Below, piece after piece: positions 44,794 through 52,034 of a stretch of 64,000 nt of DNA. The notes beneath the pieces are model-generated. The model was not told the origin of the DNA and searched no databases. It was given only the letters and a program-made list of their open reading frames with translations. The position numbers and the translations under genes are program-made. The stretch spans positions 7,401,001 through 7,465,000 of the forward strand of contig NZ_CP108109.1 in NCBI RefSeq assembly GCF_036199905.1, in the 5' to 3' direction. This DNA comes from Streptomyces sp. NBC_00223 (lineage in GTDB: Bacteria; Actinomycetota; Actinomycetes; Streptomycetales; Streptomycetaceae). How positions within the stretch are numbered: position 1 is the stretch's first letter; every line of letters begins with the position of its first letter.

Positions 44794-45186
44794 ATGAGTT
44801 CTGAATCGGACCGCTGGTACGACGACGCGGCAGGCCCGGTGGTACGGCCGTATGCCATGACGCGGGGACGTACCAGTCACGCGGCCGAGGCGAAGATCGA
44901 CCTCATCGCCTTGGTGGTGACCGAGACGCGGGACGGCGACCGGGCGGCCCGCGACGATCAGACGTTGTCGCCCGAGCATCTCGACATCGTCGAGCGCTGT
45001 CGTGAACAGGCGACGTCGGTCGCCGAGTTGGCGGCCGACCTCGACCTTCCGGTCGGCGTGGTCCGGGTGCTGGTCGGTGACCTGCTGGAAGCCGCGCATG
45101 TGCACATCCATCAGCCGGTCCCACCGGCCGAGTTGGTGGACGAGAGTATCCTGCGCGAGGTGATCAACGGGCTGCGCGCGCTGTAG
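44794..45186 (+). CDS. cvnC: Conservon DUF742 protein CvnC
   Basis: The 130-residue DUF742 protein has VRPYAMTRGRTSHAAEAKIDLIALV and a winged-helix-like core (QATSVAELAADLDLPVGVVRVLVGDLL). It is the third fixed member of conservons and is thought to be a scaffold. Sequence EHLDIVERC is the usual helix start. The ATG at 44794 is 35 bases after cvnB. Confidence 0.93.
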   Translation: MSSESDRWYDDAAGPVVRPYAMTRGRTSHAAEAKIDLIALVVTETRDGDRAARDDQTLSPEHLDIVERCREQATSVAELAADLDLPVGVVRVLVGDLLEAAHVHIHQPVPPAELVDESILREVINGLRAL

Positions 45187-45264
45187 TCGGGAGGCAGGCT
45201 AGGCTCTCCCGAGAGAACGGAAGCATCAAGTCCACTGTGCCCGCAGGGAAGTAGAGAAGAGACC

Positions 45265-45876
45265 ATGGCCTTCGCCCGCTCCGATCGCCGTACTCAGCCC
45301 GTCGCCGCCGAGCCGGTGGCGCTCAAGCTGCTGGTGGCCGGCGGCTTCGGCGCAGGCAAGACCACGCTGGTGGGCGCCGTCAGCGAGATCCGGCCGCTGC
45401 GCACCGAGGAGTCGCTCAGCGAACTGGGCCGCCCGGTCGACGACATAGAGGGCGTGGAGTCCAAGCGGACCACGACCGTCGCGATGGACTTCGGGCGGAT
45501 CACACTGCACGACAACCTGGTGCTGTATCTGTTCGGCACCCCGGGCCAGGACCGGTTCTGGTTCCTGTGGGACGAGTTGGCGCAGGGCGCGCTCGGCGCC
45601 GTGGTGCTCGCCGACACCCGCCGGCTGGAGGACTGCTTCGCCGCCGTCGACTACTTCGAGCGGCGCGGCATCCCCTTCACGGTCGCCGTCAACTGCTTCG
45701 ACGGCGCCGAACTCCACGACCCGGACAACGTCCGCGAGGCGCTTGACATCGATGCCGGGGTCCCGGTGGTGCTCTGCGACGCGCGGGAGCGCGAGTCGGC
45801 GAAGAACGTGCTGATCACCGTGGTCGAGCACGCGGCGCAGGTGGCGGCCGAGCGCCGGGAGCCCGTGACCACCTGA
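45265..45876 (+). CDS. cvnD: Conservon small GTPase CvnD
   Basis: The 203-residue Ras-like GTPase has G1 GGFGAGKTTL (about 26-35), G2-type TTTVAMDFG, G3 FGTPGQDRFWF and a G4 that reads NCFD instead of NKxD, as is normal in CvnD. It is presumably regulated by CvnB and CvnA. The ATG follows an AGAGA-type RBS. The 78-base gap after cvnC contains GGGAGGCAGGCTAGGCT, possibly an internal promoter. No cvnE cytochrome P450 follows. Confidence 0.94.
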   Translation: MAFARSDRRTQPVAAEPVALKLLVAGGFGAGKTTLVGAVSEIRPLRTEESLSELGRPVDDIEGVESKRTTTVAMDFGRITLHDNLVLYLFGTPGQDRFWFLWDELAQGALGAVVLADTRRLEDCFAAVDYFERRGIPFTVAVNCFDGAELHDPDNVREALDIDAGVPVVLCDARERESAKNVLITVVEHAAQVAAERREPVTT

Positions 45877-45882
45877 CGTACG

Positions 45883-45908
45883 GCGGGCGTGTCCCGCTCT
45901 ACGCCCGC
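45883..45908. terminator. Weak bidirectional hairpin
   Basis: GCGGGCGT (45883-45890) pairs with ACGCCCGC (45901-45908) around a 10-base loop between convergent genes. Confidence 0.5.
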
Positions 45909-45915
45909 GGTCGGC

Positions 45916-46287
45916 TCATACGTCCTCGGCGGCCCGATCGCCGTGCTCGGTAAGCCACTTGGCCGCCGTCTCGGCCAGCTCGGCGTCCCGGCCCGCCAGC
46001 ATGGTGGTGATCATCCTGACGTCGCCGCGCAGCGACCAGGCCGGGTGGCCGAAGGTCGCCGGGTTGTTCTTCTCGATGAGGAAGTGCGCGGGCCACGCGG
46101 TCCCGTAGCCGATCAGCGGCAGCGCGGCGGCGTACCTCTTGCGCCCGCGGGCCAGGCCCCAGCCGGTGACCGCGAGGCCGGTCAGGGTGCCCGCCAGGTG
46201 CACCCAGCGGGTCGCGGCTCTGGAGTGCATCGCCACGTAGTAGGGCCAGAACTCCTCGAAGGAGGAGAAGGTCTGCTGTTTCGTCAT
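45916..46287 (-). CDS. DUF962/Mpo1-like membrane protein
   Basis: The 123-residue protein matches the DUF962 (Mpo1/YGL010w-like) family: FEEFWPYYVAMHSRAATRWVHLAGTLTG, then AHFLIEKNNPATFGHPAWSLRGDVRM. The conserved histidines (H in AMHS, WVHLAG, FGHP) form the metal site used by Mpo1 dioxygenases, which degrade 2-hydroxy fatty acids. Two membrane segments are present. The ATG at 46287 is preferred over the GTG at 46290, and both share GAGG. It is divergent from the Nudix regulator, and the intervening palindrome may control both. Confidence 0.8.
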   Translation of the reverse strand: MTKQQTFSSFEEFWPYYVAMHSRAATRWVHLAGTLTGLAVTGWGLARGRKRYAAALPLIGYGTAWPAHFLIEKNNPATFGHPAWSLRGDVRMITTMLAGRDAELAETAAKWLTEHGDRAAEDV

Positions 46288-46335
46288 CACCTCACCGTAG
46301 CGCGGGCCATGGACGCTGTCAGCGTGCCGTGTTAT

Positions 46336-46374
46336 GTTCTTCTCATCTTAAGAAAGACTCAAAGCGAGAAGAAC
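46336..46374. promoter_or_regulatory. Operator-like inverted repeat upstream of the Nudix regulator
   Basis: GTTCTTCTC (46336-46344) and GAGAAGAAC (46366-46374) are perfect 9-base arms around a 21-base spacer, which itself contains the 8-base palindrome TCTTAAGA (46346-46353). This AT-rich block ends 16 bases before the GTG at 46391 and lies in the gap between divergent genes. Binding by the adjacent regulator is inferred. Confidence 0.6.
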
Positions 46375-46390
46375 TGAACGGGAGTTCACG

Positions 46391-47338
46391 GTGAGCGCAG
46401 CGCAGGGGCCGTACGCGGAGCGGGACTTCCTGGCCGCGTACGACCCGCGGGCCTTCGACCCGATCGCCGTCACCGTCGACGTGGTCGTACTGACCCTGCG
46501 CGCGGGCCGGCTGCACGTCCTGGCCGTGCGGCGCGGCGGCCCGCCGTACGCGGGGGAGTGGGCGCTGCCCGGCGGCTTCGTCCAGGCCGGGCGCGAGTCG
46601 CTGGACGAGGCCGCGGCCCGTGAACTCGCCGAGGAGACCGGCCTGGACGCGGCCGCGCTCGACCGGGTCCACCTCGAACAGCTCGGCTCCTACGGCCGCC
46701 CCGACCGCGATCCGCGGATGCATGTCGTCTCGATCGCCTATCTCGCCTTCGCGCCCGGCCTGCCCGACGCGCGGGCGGGCGGTGACGCGGCCGGCGCGGC
46801 CTGGCTCCCGGTGGGGACCATCTCCCCGGCAGGGCAACCGGACGCCGCGCCCCGGCGTCCCTTTGATCAGGGTCGGCGGCCCGGAACCCACGGGGGTGGT
46901 ACCGGCCGCCGATCCGGTCCCGGCGCGGACATCGGGCCCGGAACCGAGGGCCCGGGCGACGCGCCCGGCGCCGAAGCGGGCAGCACGCCCGCTGCGATGG
47001 CGGGCTTCGCCTTCGACCACGACCGCATCCTCGCCGACGCCCTCGACCGCGCCCGCGCAAAGATCGAGTACACCCCGCTGGCCACCGCCTTCCTCGGCGA
47101 GATCTTCACCATCAGCGAACTGCGCTCGGTGTACGAGACGGTGTGGGGCGCGCCCCTGCACGCGGGCAACTTCCACCGCAAAGTGCTCTCCGTACCCGGC
47201 TTCGTGGAGTCCACCGGCGAGACCGACGCCCGCCCCGGCAGCCGCGGCGGACCCCGGGCCCGCCTCTACCGGGCGGGCGACGCCCGGCTGCTGCACCCCG
47301 CGCTGCTCCGCCCGGACCGGGAGGCGACCGTACGATGA
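46391..47338 (+). CDS. NrtR-like Nudix-domain transcriptional regulator
   Basis: The 315-residue protein has an N-terminal Nudix domain (VDVVVLTLRAGRLHVLAVRRGG) with the box GGFVQAGRESLDEAAARELAEETGL, which carries one extra residue between the conserved Gly and the first Glu, hinting at lost catalysis. A disordered Gly/Pro insert lies at about 140-200. The C-terminal winged helix has TAFLGEIFTISELRSVYETVWG and NFHRKVLSVPGFVE. This is the NrtR/SdrR architecture, in which ADP-ribose-type ligands relieve repression of NAD-linked genes. The GTG at 46391 has GGGAG 7 bases upstream. It is the first gene of an operon, overlapping the next gene by 4 bases. Confidence 0.83.
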   Translation: MSAAQGPYAERDFLAAYDPRAFDPIAVTVDVVVLTLRAGRLHVLAVRRGGPPYAGEWALPGGFVQAGRESLDEAAARELAEETGLDAAALDRVHLEQLGSYGRPDRDPRMHVVSIAYLAFAPGLPDARAGGDAAGAAWLPVGTISPAGQPDAAPRRPFDQGRRPGTHGGGTGRRSGPGADIGPGTEGPGDAPGAEAGSTPAAMAGFAFDHDRILADALDRARAKIEYTPLATAFLGEIFTISELRSVYETVWGAPLHAGNFHRKVLSVPGFVESTGETDARPGSRGGPRARLYRAGDARLLHPALLRPDREATVR

Positions 47339-48357
47339 CTGCCGACCACGAGCCGATACGCACCTTCGACGACGCTCTGGCCGCACTCGGCGCGGACTTC
47401 CCCGCCGACCCCGGAGCGGCCGCCCGGCGCCACCGGCGGCTGGCCCGGCTGCTGCACCCCGACACCGCGCCGCCCGGCCGTACCGAGCAGGCCACCGCCG
47501 CCTTCGCCCGGTTGGGCGACGAGTGGCGGGCGTACCGCGACAGCGGCGAGGACATCGTCACCACCGCGAACCGCCGCTATGTCCTCGGCCCGGCCCTGGC
47601 CGTCGGCGACCTGGCCGTGCTGCGCACCGCGCGCTACGACCTCGACGGCGGCGAGCGCCGCGAGGCCCTGCTCAAGATCCCGCTGCGGCCCCGCGACAAC
47701 GACCTGATGGAGCACGAGGCCGCCGTGCTCGCCCGGCTCGACGCCGTTGCCGAACCGCGCCACCGGGCCTACGCGCCCACCGTGATCGAGAGCTTCCGGC
47801 ACCGGTCGGCCGACGGCACCGAGCGGCATGTCAACGCCTTCGCGCCGCTCACCGGCTTCCACACACTGGCCGAGGTCGCCGCCGCCCACCCCGGTGGGCT
47901 CGATCCACGCGACGCCGCCTGGATGTGGCGCCGCCTGCTCACCGCGCTCGGCTGGGCCCACCGCGCCCGTCTGGTGCACGGCGCCGTCTTCCCCGAACAC
48001 GTCCTGATTCACCCCGGGTTGCACGGTCTGGTGCTGGTCGACTGGTGCTACGCGACCGCCGTCGGCACCCATGTGCCGCTGATGGTCGACCGGCACCGCG
48101 ACCTCTACCCGGCCGAGATCCCCGCCCGACTGCCGGCCACACCCGCCACCGACATCCACCTCGCCTCGCACGTCATGCGGAATCTGATGGGCGATCGGAC
48201 ACCGGTTCCACTGCGGGCGTTCCTGCGCGGCTGTCTGCTGCCGTCCCAGAACGCCCGCCCGCAGGACGCCTGGAAGCTCCTGGCCGAACTCGACGACATC
48301 CTCGAACGGCTCTACGGGCCACGCACGTTCCGCCCGTTCACGATGCCGACCCGCTGA
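47335..48357 (+). CDS. J-domain-like / protein-kinase-like protein
   Basis: The 340-residue protein starts with a J-domain-like segment (DDALAALGADFP, RHRRLARLLHPDTAPP; HPD present) and continues into a kinase-like fold. REALLKIPLRP would give the N-lobe Lys. RLVHGAVFPEHVLIHP replaces the usual HRD catalytic loop with HGA, and LVLVDWCYA replaces DFG with DWC, so catalytic activity is uncertain. Gene order places it between the Nudix regulator, whose stop overlaps its ATG, and the vWA protein. It could be a pseudokinase or an atypical kinase. Confidence 0.72.
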   Translation: MTADHEPIRTFDDALAALGADFPADPGAAARRHRRLARLLHPDTAPPGRTEQATAAFARLGDEWRAYRDSGEDIVTTANRRYVLGPALAVGDLAVLRTARYDLDGGERREALLKIPLRPRDNDLMEHEAAVLARLDAVAEPRHRAYAPTVIESFRHRSADGTERHVNAFAPLTGFHTLAEVAAAHPGGLDPRDAAWMWRRLLTALGWAHRARLVHGAVFPEHVLIHPGLHGLVLVDWCYATAVGTHVPLMVDRHRDLYPAEIPARLPATPATDIHLASHVMRNLMGDRTPVPLRAFLRGCLLPSQNARPQDAWKLLAELDDILERLYGPRTFRPFTMPTR

Positions 48358-48404
48358 AGGCCCTCCGAAGACCCGTACGCCACCACACCACTTGGGGGAA
48401 CACC

Positions 48405-49409
48405 ATGGGCAGCGGAAGCTGGTCCACCAATGTCTACGACGCCGCCGAGCGCTACCGAGCGGCCGCCGGCACCGACGCCTTCGCCTACAGCGACAACGTC
48501 AAGTCCTCGACCTCCCGGCGCGGTTGGAAGGCCCACCCGTCGCTCGACCCGAAGGGCCTGACCGTACGGGAGAGCCGGGACTCCGCCGAGCACCCCGCCT
48601 CGCTGGCGATCTCCGTCCTCTTCGACGTCACCGGCTCCATGGGCAACGTCCCGCGCGTACTGCAGACCAAGCTCCCCGAGCTGTTCGGGCTCCTGCTGCG
48701 CAAGGGCTACACCCAGGACCCGCAGATCCTCTTCGGCGCGGTCGGCGACGCCACCTGCGACCGGGTCCCGCTCCAGCTCGGCCAGTTCGAGTCCGACAAC
48801 CGGATGGACGAGCAGCTCGGCAGCATCCTGCTGGAGGGCGGGGGCGGCGGCCAGATGACCGAGTCCTACGAACTCGCCCTCTACGCCATGGCCCGGCACA
48901 CCGCCCTGGACTGCCACGAGAAGCGCGGCCGGCGCGGCTACCTCTTCCTCATCGGCGACGAGATGCCGTACGGCAAGGTGAAGGCCCGCGAGGTGCGGGA
49001 CGTCCTCGGAGAGGAGATCGAGGCGGACATCCCGGTCACCGAGATCCTCGCCGAACTCCAGCGCACCTTCCATGTCTTCTACATCCTCCCGGCCGGCGCC
49101 TCCTACGTGGGCAACACCGAAATCCTGGGGCTGTGGCGGAAGTTGCTCCGGCAGAACGTCATCGAGCTGGACGACCTGGACGCCGTCTGCGAGACGATCG
49201 CGCTGACCGTCGGGCTCGGCGAGGAGGCGATCGACCTGGCGGCGGGGCTGGCCGACCTGGCGGACGTCGGCTCGTCCGCCGGCGGGAGCGTCGGGCGGGC
49301 GCTGGCCCCGCTGGACCGGGACCGCGGGAACGGCCGCTCGCCGGTCGTCGTCTCCGACGCGAGCCTCACCGACGGCGGCGCGGGCCCCGCGACCACCACC
49401 CGGCTGTAA
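48405..49409 (+). CDS. vWA-like protein
   Basis: The 334-residue protein contains a von Willebrand factor A-type domain with the MIDAS motif LFDVTGSMGN (Asp74, Thr76, Ser78), a later LFLIGDEMPYG, and a C-terminal part (ILGLWRKLLRQNVIELDDLDAVCETIALTVGLG). vWA domains bind partner proteins through Mg2+ and are frequent in bacterial conflict or tellurite-resistance loci. The ATG at 48405 follows GGGGGAA. It lies 47 bases after the kinase-like gene and 9 bases before the PurA-like gene, so an operon is likely. Confidence 0.8.
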   Translation: MGSGSWSTNVYDAAERYRAAAGTDAFAYSDNVKSSTSRRGWKAHPSLDPKGLTVRESRDSAEHPASLAISVLFDVTGSMGNVPRVLQTKLPELFGLLLRKGYTQDPQILFGAVGDATCDRVPLQLGQFESDNRMDEQLGSILLEGGGGGQMTESYELALYAMARHTALDCHEKRGRRGYLFLIGDEMPYGKVKAREVRDVLGEEIEADIPVTEILAELQRTFHVFYILPAGASYVGNTEILGLWRKLLRQNVIELDDLDAVCETIALTVGLGEEAIDLAAGLADLADVGSSAGGSVGRALAPLDRDRGNGRSPVVVSDASLTDGGAGPATTTRL

Positions 49410-49418
49410 GGGCCTTAC

Positions 49419-50645
49419 GTGCACACCGTCGTGGTCGACCTCGGCTTCGGTGACGCGGGCAAGGGCGCCGTCGTGGACCGGCTCTGCGGGCAGGGCCCGG
49501 TCCGCGCGGTGGTCCGCTTCAACGGCGGCGCCCAGGCCGCGCACAACGTCGTCACGGCCGACGGGCGGCACCACACCTTCGCCCAGTTCGGCTCGGGCAC
49601 GCTGCGCGGGGTGCGGACGCATCTGTCGCGGTTCATGGCCGTGGACCCGCTCGCGCTCGCCGCGGAGGCCGACCATCTGCGGGCACTCGGCGTCCCCGAC
49701 CCGTACGCGCTGCTCACCGTGGACCGCGGGGCCCGGCTCACCACGCCGTACCACGCGGCCGCGAACCGGCTGCGCGAGCGGGCGCGCGGCGCCGGGCGGC
49801 ACGGCTCGTGCGGGATGGGGGTCGGGGAGACCACGGCGTACGACCTCGCGCACCCCGGGGACGCGCCCACCGCGGGGGACTGCGCGTCCAGGACCCGGCT
49901 GCTGCGCCGGCTGCGGCTGCTGCGGGACCGGCTCACCGACGAACTCGGCCCGCTCGGGGCGCCGCCGCCCGAGGACTGCGCCGACGCGTTCGCGGCCTTC
50001 GGCCGGGCGGTCCGGCTCACCGACGAGACGGCGCTGCGGCGGCTGGCCCGGCAGGGGCCGCTGGTCTTCGAGGGCGCACAGGGGGTGCTGCTGGACGAGT
50101 GGCACGGCTTCCACCCGTACACGACGTGGTCCACGACCACCTTCGCCAACGCGGAGACGCTGCTGGCCGAGGCGGGGGCGGCGGGGTCCGCGCGGCGGGT
50201 CGGGGTGGTCCGCACGTACACGACCCGGCACGGGCCGGGGCCGCTCGTCACCGAGGACGCGGGGCTTGCGGCGGTGCTGCCCGAGCGGCACAACGGGCAC
50301 GGGCGGTGGCAGGGGGCCTTCCGCGTCGGCCACTTCGACGCGGTCGCGCACGCCTATGCGGTCGAGGCGTGCGGGGGAGTGGACGCGCTCGCCCTCACCC
50401 ACGTCGACGCGGTCGGGCGCGGGCCGCTGCGGATCTGCCGGGCGTACGGGGTGGACGGGCGGCTGGTCGAACGGATCCCCGTGGCGGGGGGCCGCGAGCT
50501 GCGGCCGGAGCTGACGGCTTCGCTGCTGCGGGCGCGGCCGGCGATCTGGGAGACGCCGGGCCCCGATCCGCGCGCCTGGCTCGACGCGATCCCCTCCCTC
50601 CTGAACGCCCCCCTCACCCTCCACACGACGTCCCCCCACCCCTGA
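49419..50645 (+). CDS. Divergent adenylosuccinate synthetase (PurA-like)
   Basis: The 408-residue protein retains the PurA fold: N-terminal VVVDLGFGDAGKGAVVD (canonical GDEGKGK becomes GDAGKGA, keeping the catalytic Asp12 and Lys15), VVRFNGGAQAAHNVV, GSCGMGVGET, and LVFEGAQGVLLDEWHGFHPYTT. It lacks the usual N-terminal start and is about 20 residues shorter than housekeeping PurA. The usual reaction joins IMP and aspartate with GTP. The substitutions and operon context argue for a specialised paralogue. The GTG at 49419 is 9 bases downstream of the vWA stop, with a weak RBS. Confidence 0.8.
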   Translation: MHTVVVDLGFGDAGKGAVVDRLCGQGPVRAVVRFNGGAQAAHNVVTADGRHHTFAQFGSGTLRGVRTHLSRFMAVDPLALAAEADHLRALGVPDPYALLTVDRGARLTTPYHAAANRLRERARGAGRHGSCGMGVGETTAYDLAHPGDAPTAGDCASRTRLLRRLRLLRDRLTDELGPLGAPPPEDCADAFAAFGRAVRLTDETALRRLARQGPLVFEGAQGVLLDEWHGFHPYTTWSTTTFANAETLLAEAGAAGSARRVGVVRTYTTRHGPGPLVTEDAGLAAVLPERHNGHGRWQGAFRVGHFDAVAHAYAVEACGGVDALALTHVDAVGRGPLRICRAYGVDGRLVERIPVAGGRELRPELTASLLRARPAIWETPGPDPRAWLDAIPSLLNAPLTLHTTSPHP

Positions 50646-51488
50646 GCCCGCCCTCCGGGCCGCGACGTCGACCCACCACCGAATGGGCGCGCCCCTCCCC
50701 GCCGCGACGCGAGTTGCCGCGTTGCGACGCTGCCAAGCCGCTCCCGCGTGGGGGTGCGCGTGGTTGTGCCCCCCCGTTCCGCCGTGCGGAACGATGGCCC
50801 ACAACCGGTGGGGTGACCCTCACCCTCTTTTCCGCCGCCGCGGCGGGACGCGGGTCGGTGTGGTCCGGCGGTGCCGTGCCTGCGGTGCCTCTCGCGGAGC
50901 GTTGCGCCCGTGCGGGGGCTGCCGCTCTTCCCGCCGCCGCGGCGGGACGCGAATGGCCGGGTTCCGGCGGTGCCAAGCTGCCCCTGTGTGGGGGTGCGCG
51001 TGGTTGTGCCCCCCGTTCCGCCCTGCGGAACGATGGCCCACAACCGGGGGGAACGGGCGTGCGGGGGCGCCGTCCCCCTGCCGGTTGCGGTAGCGCGTGC
51101 CTGCCTACCCTCTCCGCCGCCGGGTTCCGGCGGTGCCAAGCCGCTCCCGCGTGGGGGTGCGCGTGGTTGTGCCTCCCCCGTTCCGCCGTGCGGAACGATG
51201 GCCCACAACCGGTGGGGTGACCCTCACCCTCTTTTCCGCCGCCGCGGCGGGACGCGGGTCGGTGCGTTCCGGCGGTGCCGAGCTGGCCGCACACCCTCGC
51301 GGAGCGTTGCGCCCGTGCGGGGGCTGCCGCTCTTCCCGCCGCCGCGGGGGGACGCGTGCCGAGCCGGCCGCACACCCTCGCGGAGCGTTGCGCTGGTGCC
51401 GCCGCCCGCGGCGGCGGGACGTGGGGCCGGGGCGGGCCGTAACCCCGTACGTGCCCCCGCGGGGCCCCCGCGGGGTACGCTGCGGGAC
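50646..51488. repeat. Non-coding stretch with three stem-loop repeat copies
   Basis: Three copies of a repeat start with TGCCAAGC at 50731, 50971 and 51134. Each carries outer arms GGTTGTG/CACAACC and inner arms GTTCCGC/GCGGAAC with a 3-base loop: 50762-50806, 51002-51045, 51165-51210. After copies 1 and 3, GTGACCCTCACCCTC and a GCCGCGGCGGGACGCGGG segment recur. A second element CTCGCGGAGCGTTGCGC occurs near 50892, 51297 and 51377. No gene is supported, and the glycine/arginine-rich frames are by-products. Confidence 0.78.
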
Positions 51489-52034
51489 GTGGCTACGGAT
51501 TTCTGTTCGGCGTGCGGCGCGGCCTATTCCGAGGGGGCCGGATGGCCCCGGACGTGCGGCCGCTGCGGGGCCGTCAGATACCGCAACCCGCTACCGGTCG
51601 CCGTATGCCTCCTGCCCGTGCGGAGCACACCACGCACGAGACCCGGCCTCGTCCTCATCCGCCGCGCCATCGAGCCGCAACGCGGCCAACTCGCCCTGCC
51701 CGGCGGCTTCATCGACTTCGGCGAGAGCTGGCAGCAGGCCGTCGTCCGCGAACTCCGCGAGGAGACCCGCATCGACGCGGCCGCCACGGACGTGACCCTC
51801 GCCGACGCCCTCACCGACGAACCCGGCGGCTATCTCCTGCTGTTCGGCCTGCTCCCGCCGCGCGACGCAGGCGACCTGCCGCCGTCCGCACCGACGGACG
51901 AGACCGACGGCCACCAAGTCCTGCACGAGCCCCAGGACGTGGGCTTCCCCCTGCACACCCTCGCGGTCCGCCGCTGGTTCGACGGCGCCTACGACCGGGC
52001 CGAGCTCCAGTCCCCCCGCACCCGCACCCGGTAG
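51489..52034 (+). CDS. Nudix hydrolase with N-terminal zinc ribbon
   Basis: The 181-residue protein starts with a CxxC...CxxC ribbon (FCSACGAAYSE...RTCGRCGAVRYRNP), then a Nudix domain with GGFIDFGESWQQAVVRELREETRID. The box is GX5EX7REUXEE, but the last Gly is Arg. NudC-like NADH or RNA-cap pyrophosphatases combine a ribbon with a Nudix domain, though this one is shorter. The GTG at 51489 (RBS GCGGGAC) is the only good start after the repeats. Its last 46 bases overlap the convergent GH31 gene. Confidence 0.82.
   Translation: MATDFCSACGAAYSEGAGWPRTCGRCGAVRYRNPLPVAVCLLPVRSTPRTRPGLVLIRRAIEPQRGQLALPGGFIDFGESWQQAVVRELREETRIDAAATDVTLADALTDEPGGYLLLFGLLPPRDAGDLPPSAPTDETDGHQVLHEPQDVGFPLHTLAVRRWFDGAYDRAELQSPRTRTR

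Noticed and set aside
50683..51440. Several overlapping open frames in the repeat region
   Set aside because: All consist of translated hairpin repeats, in several frames and both strands, without a start signal.
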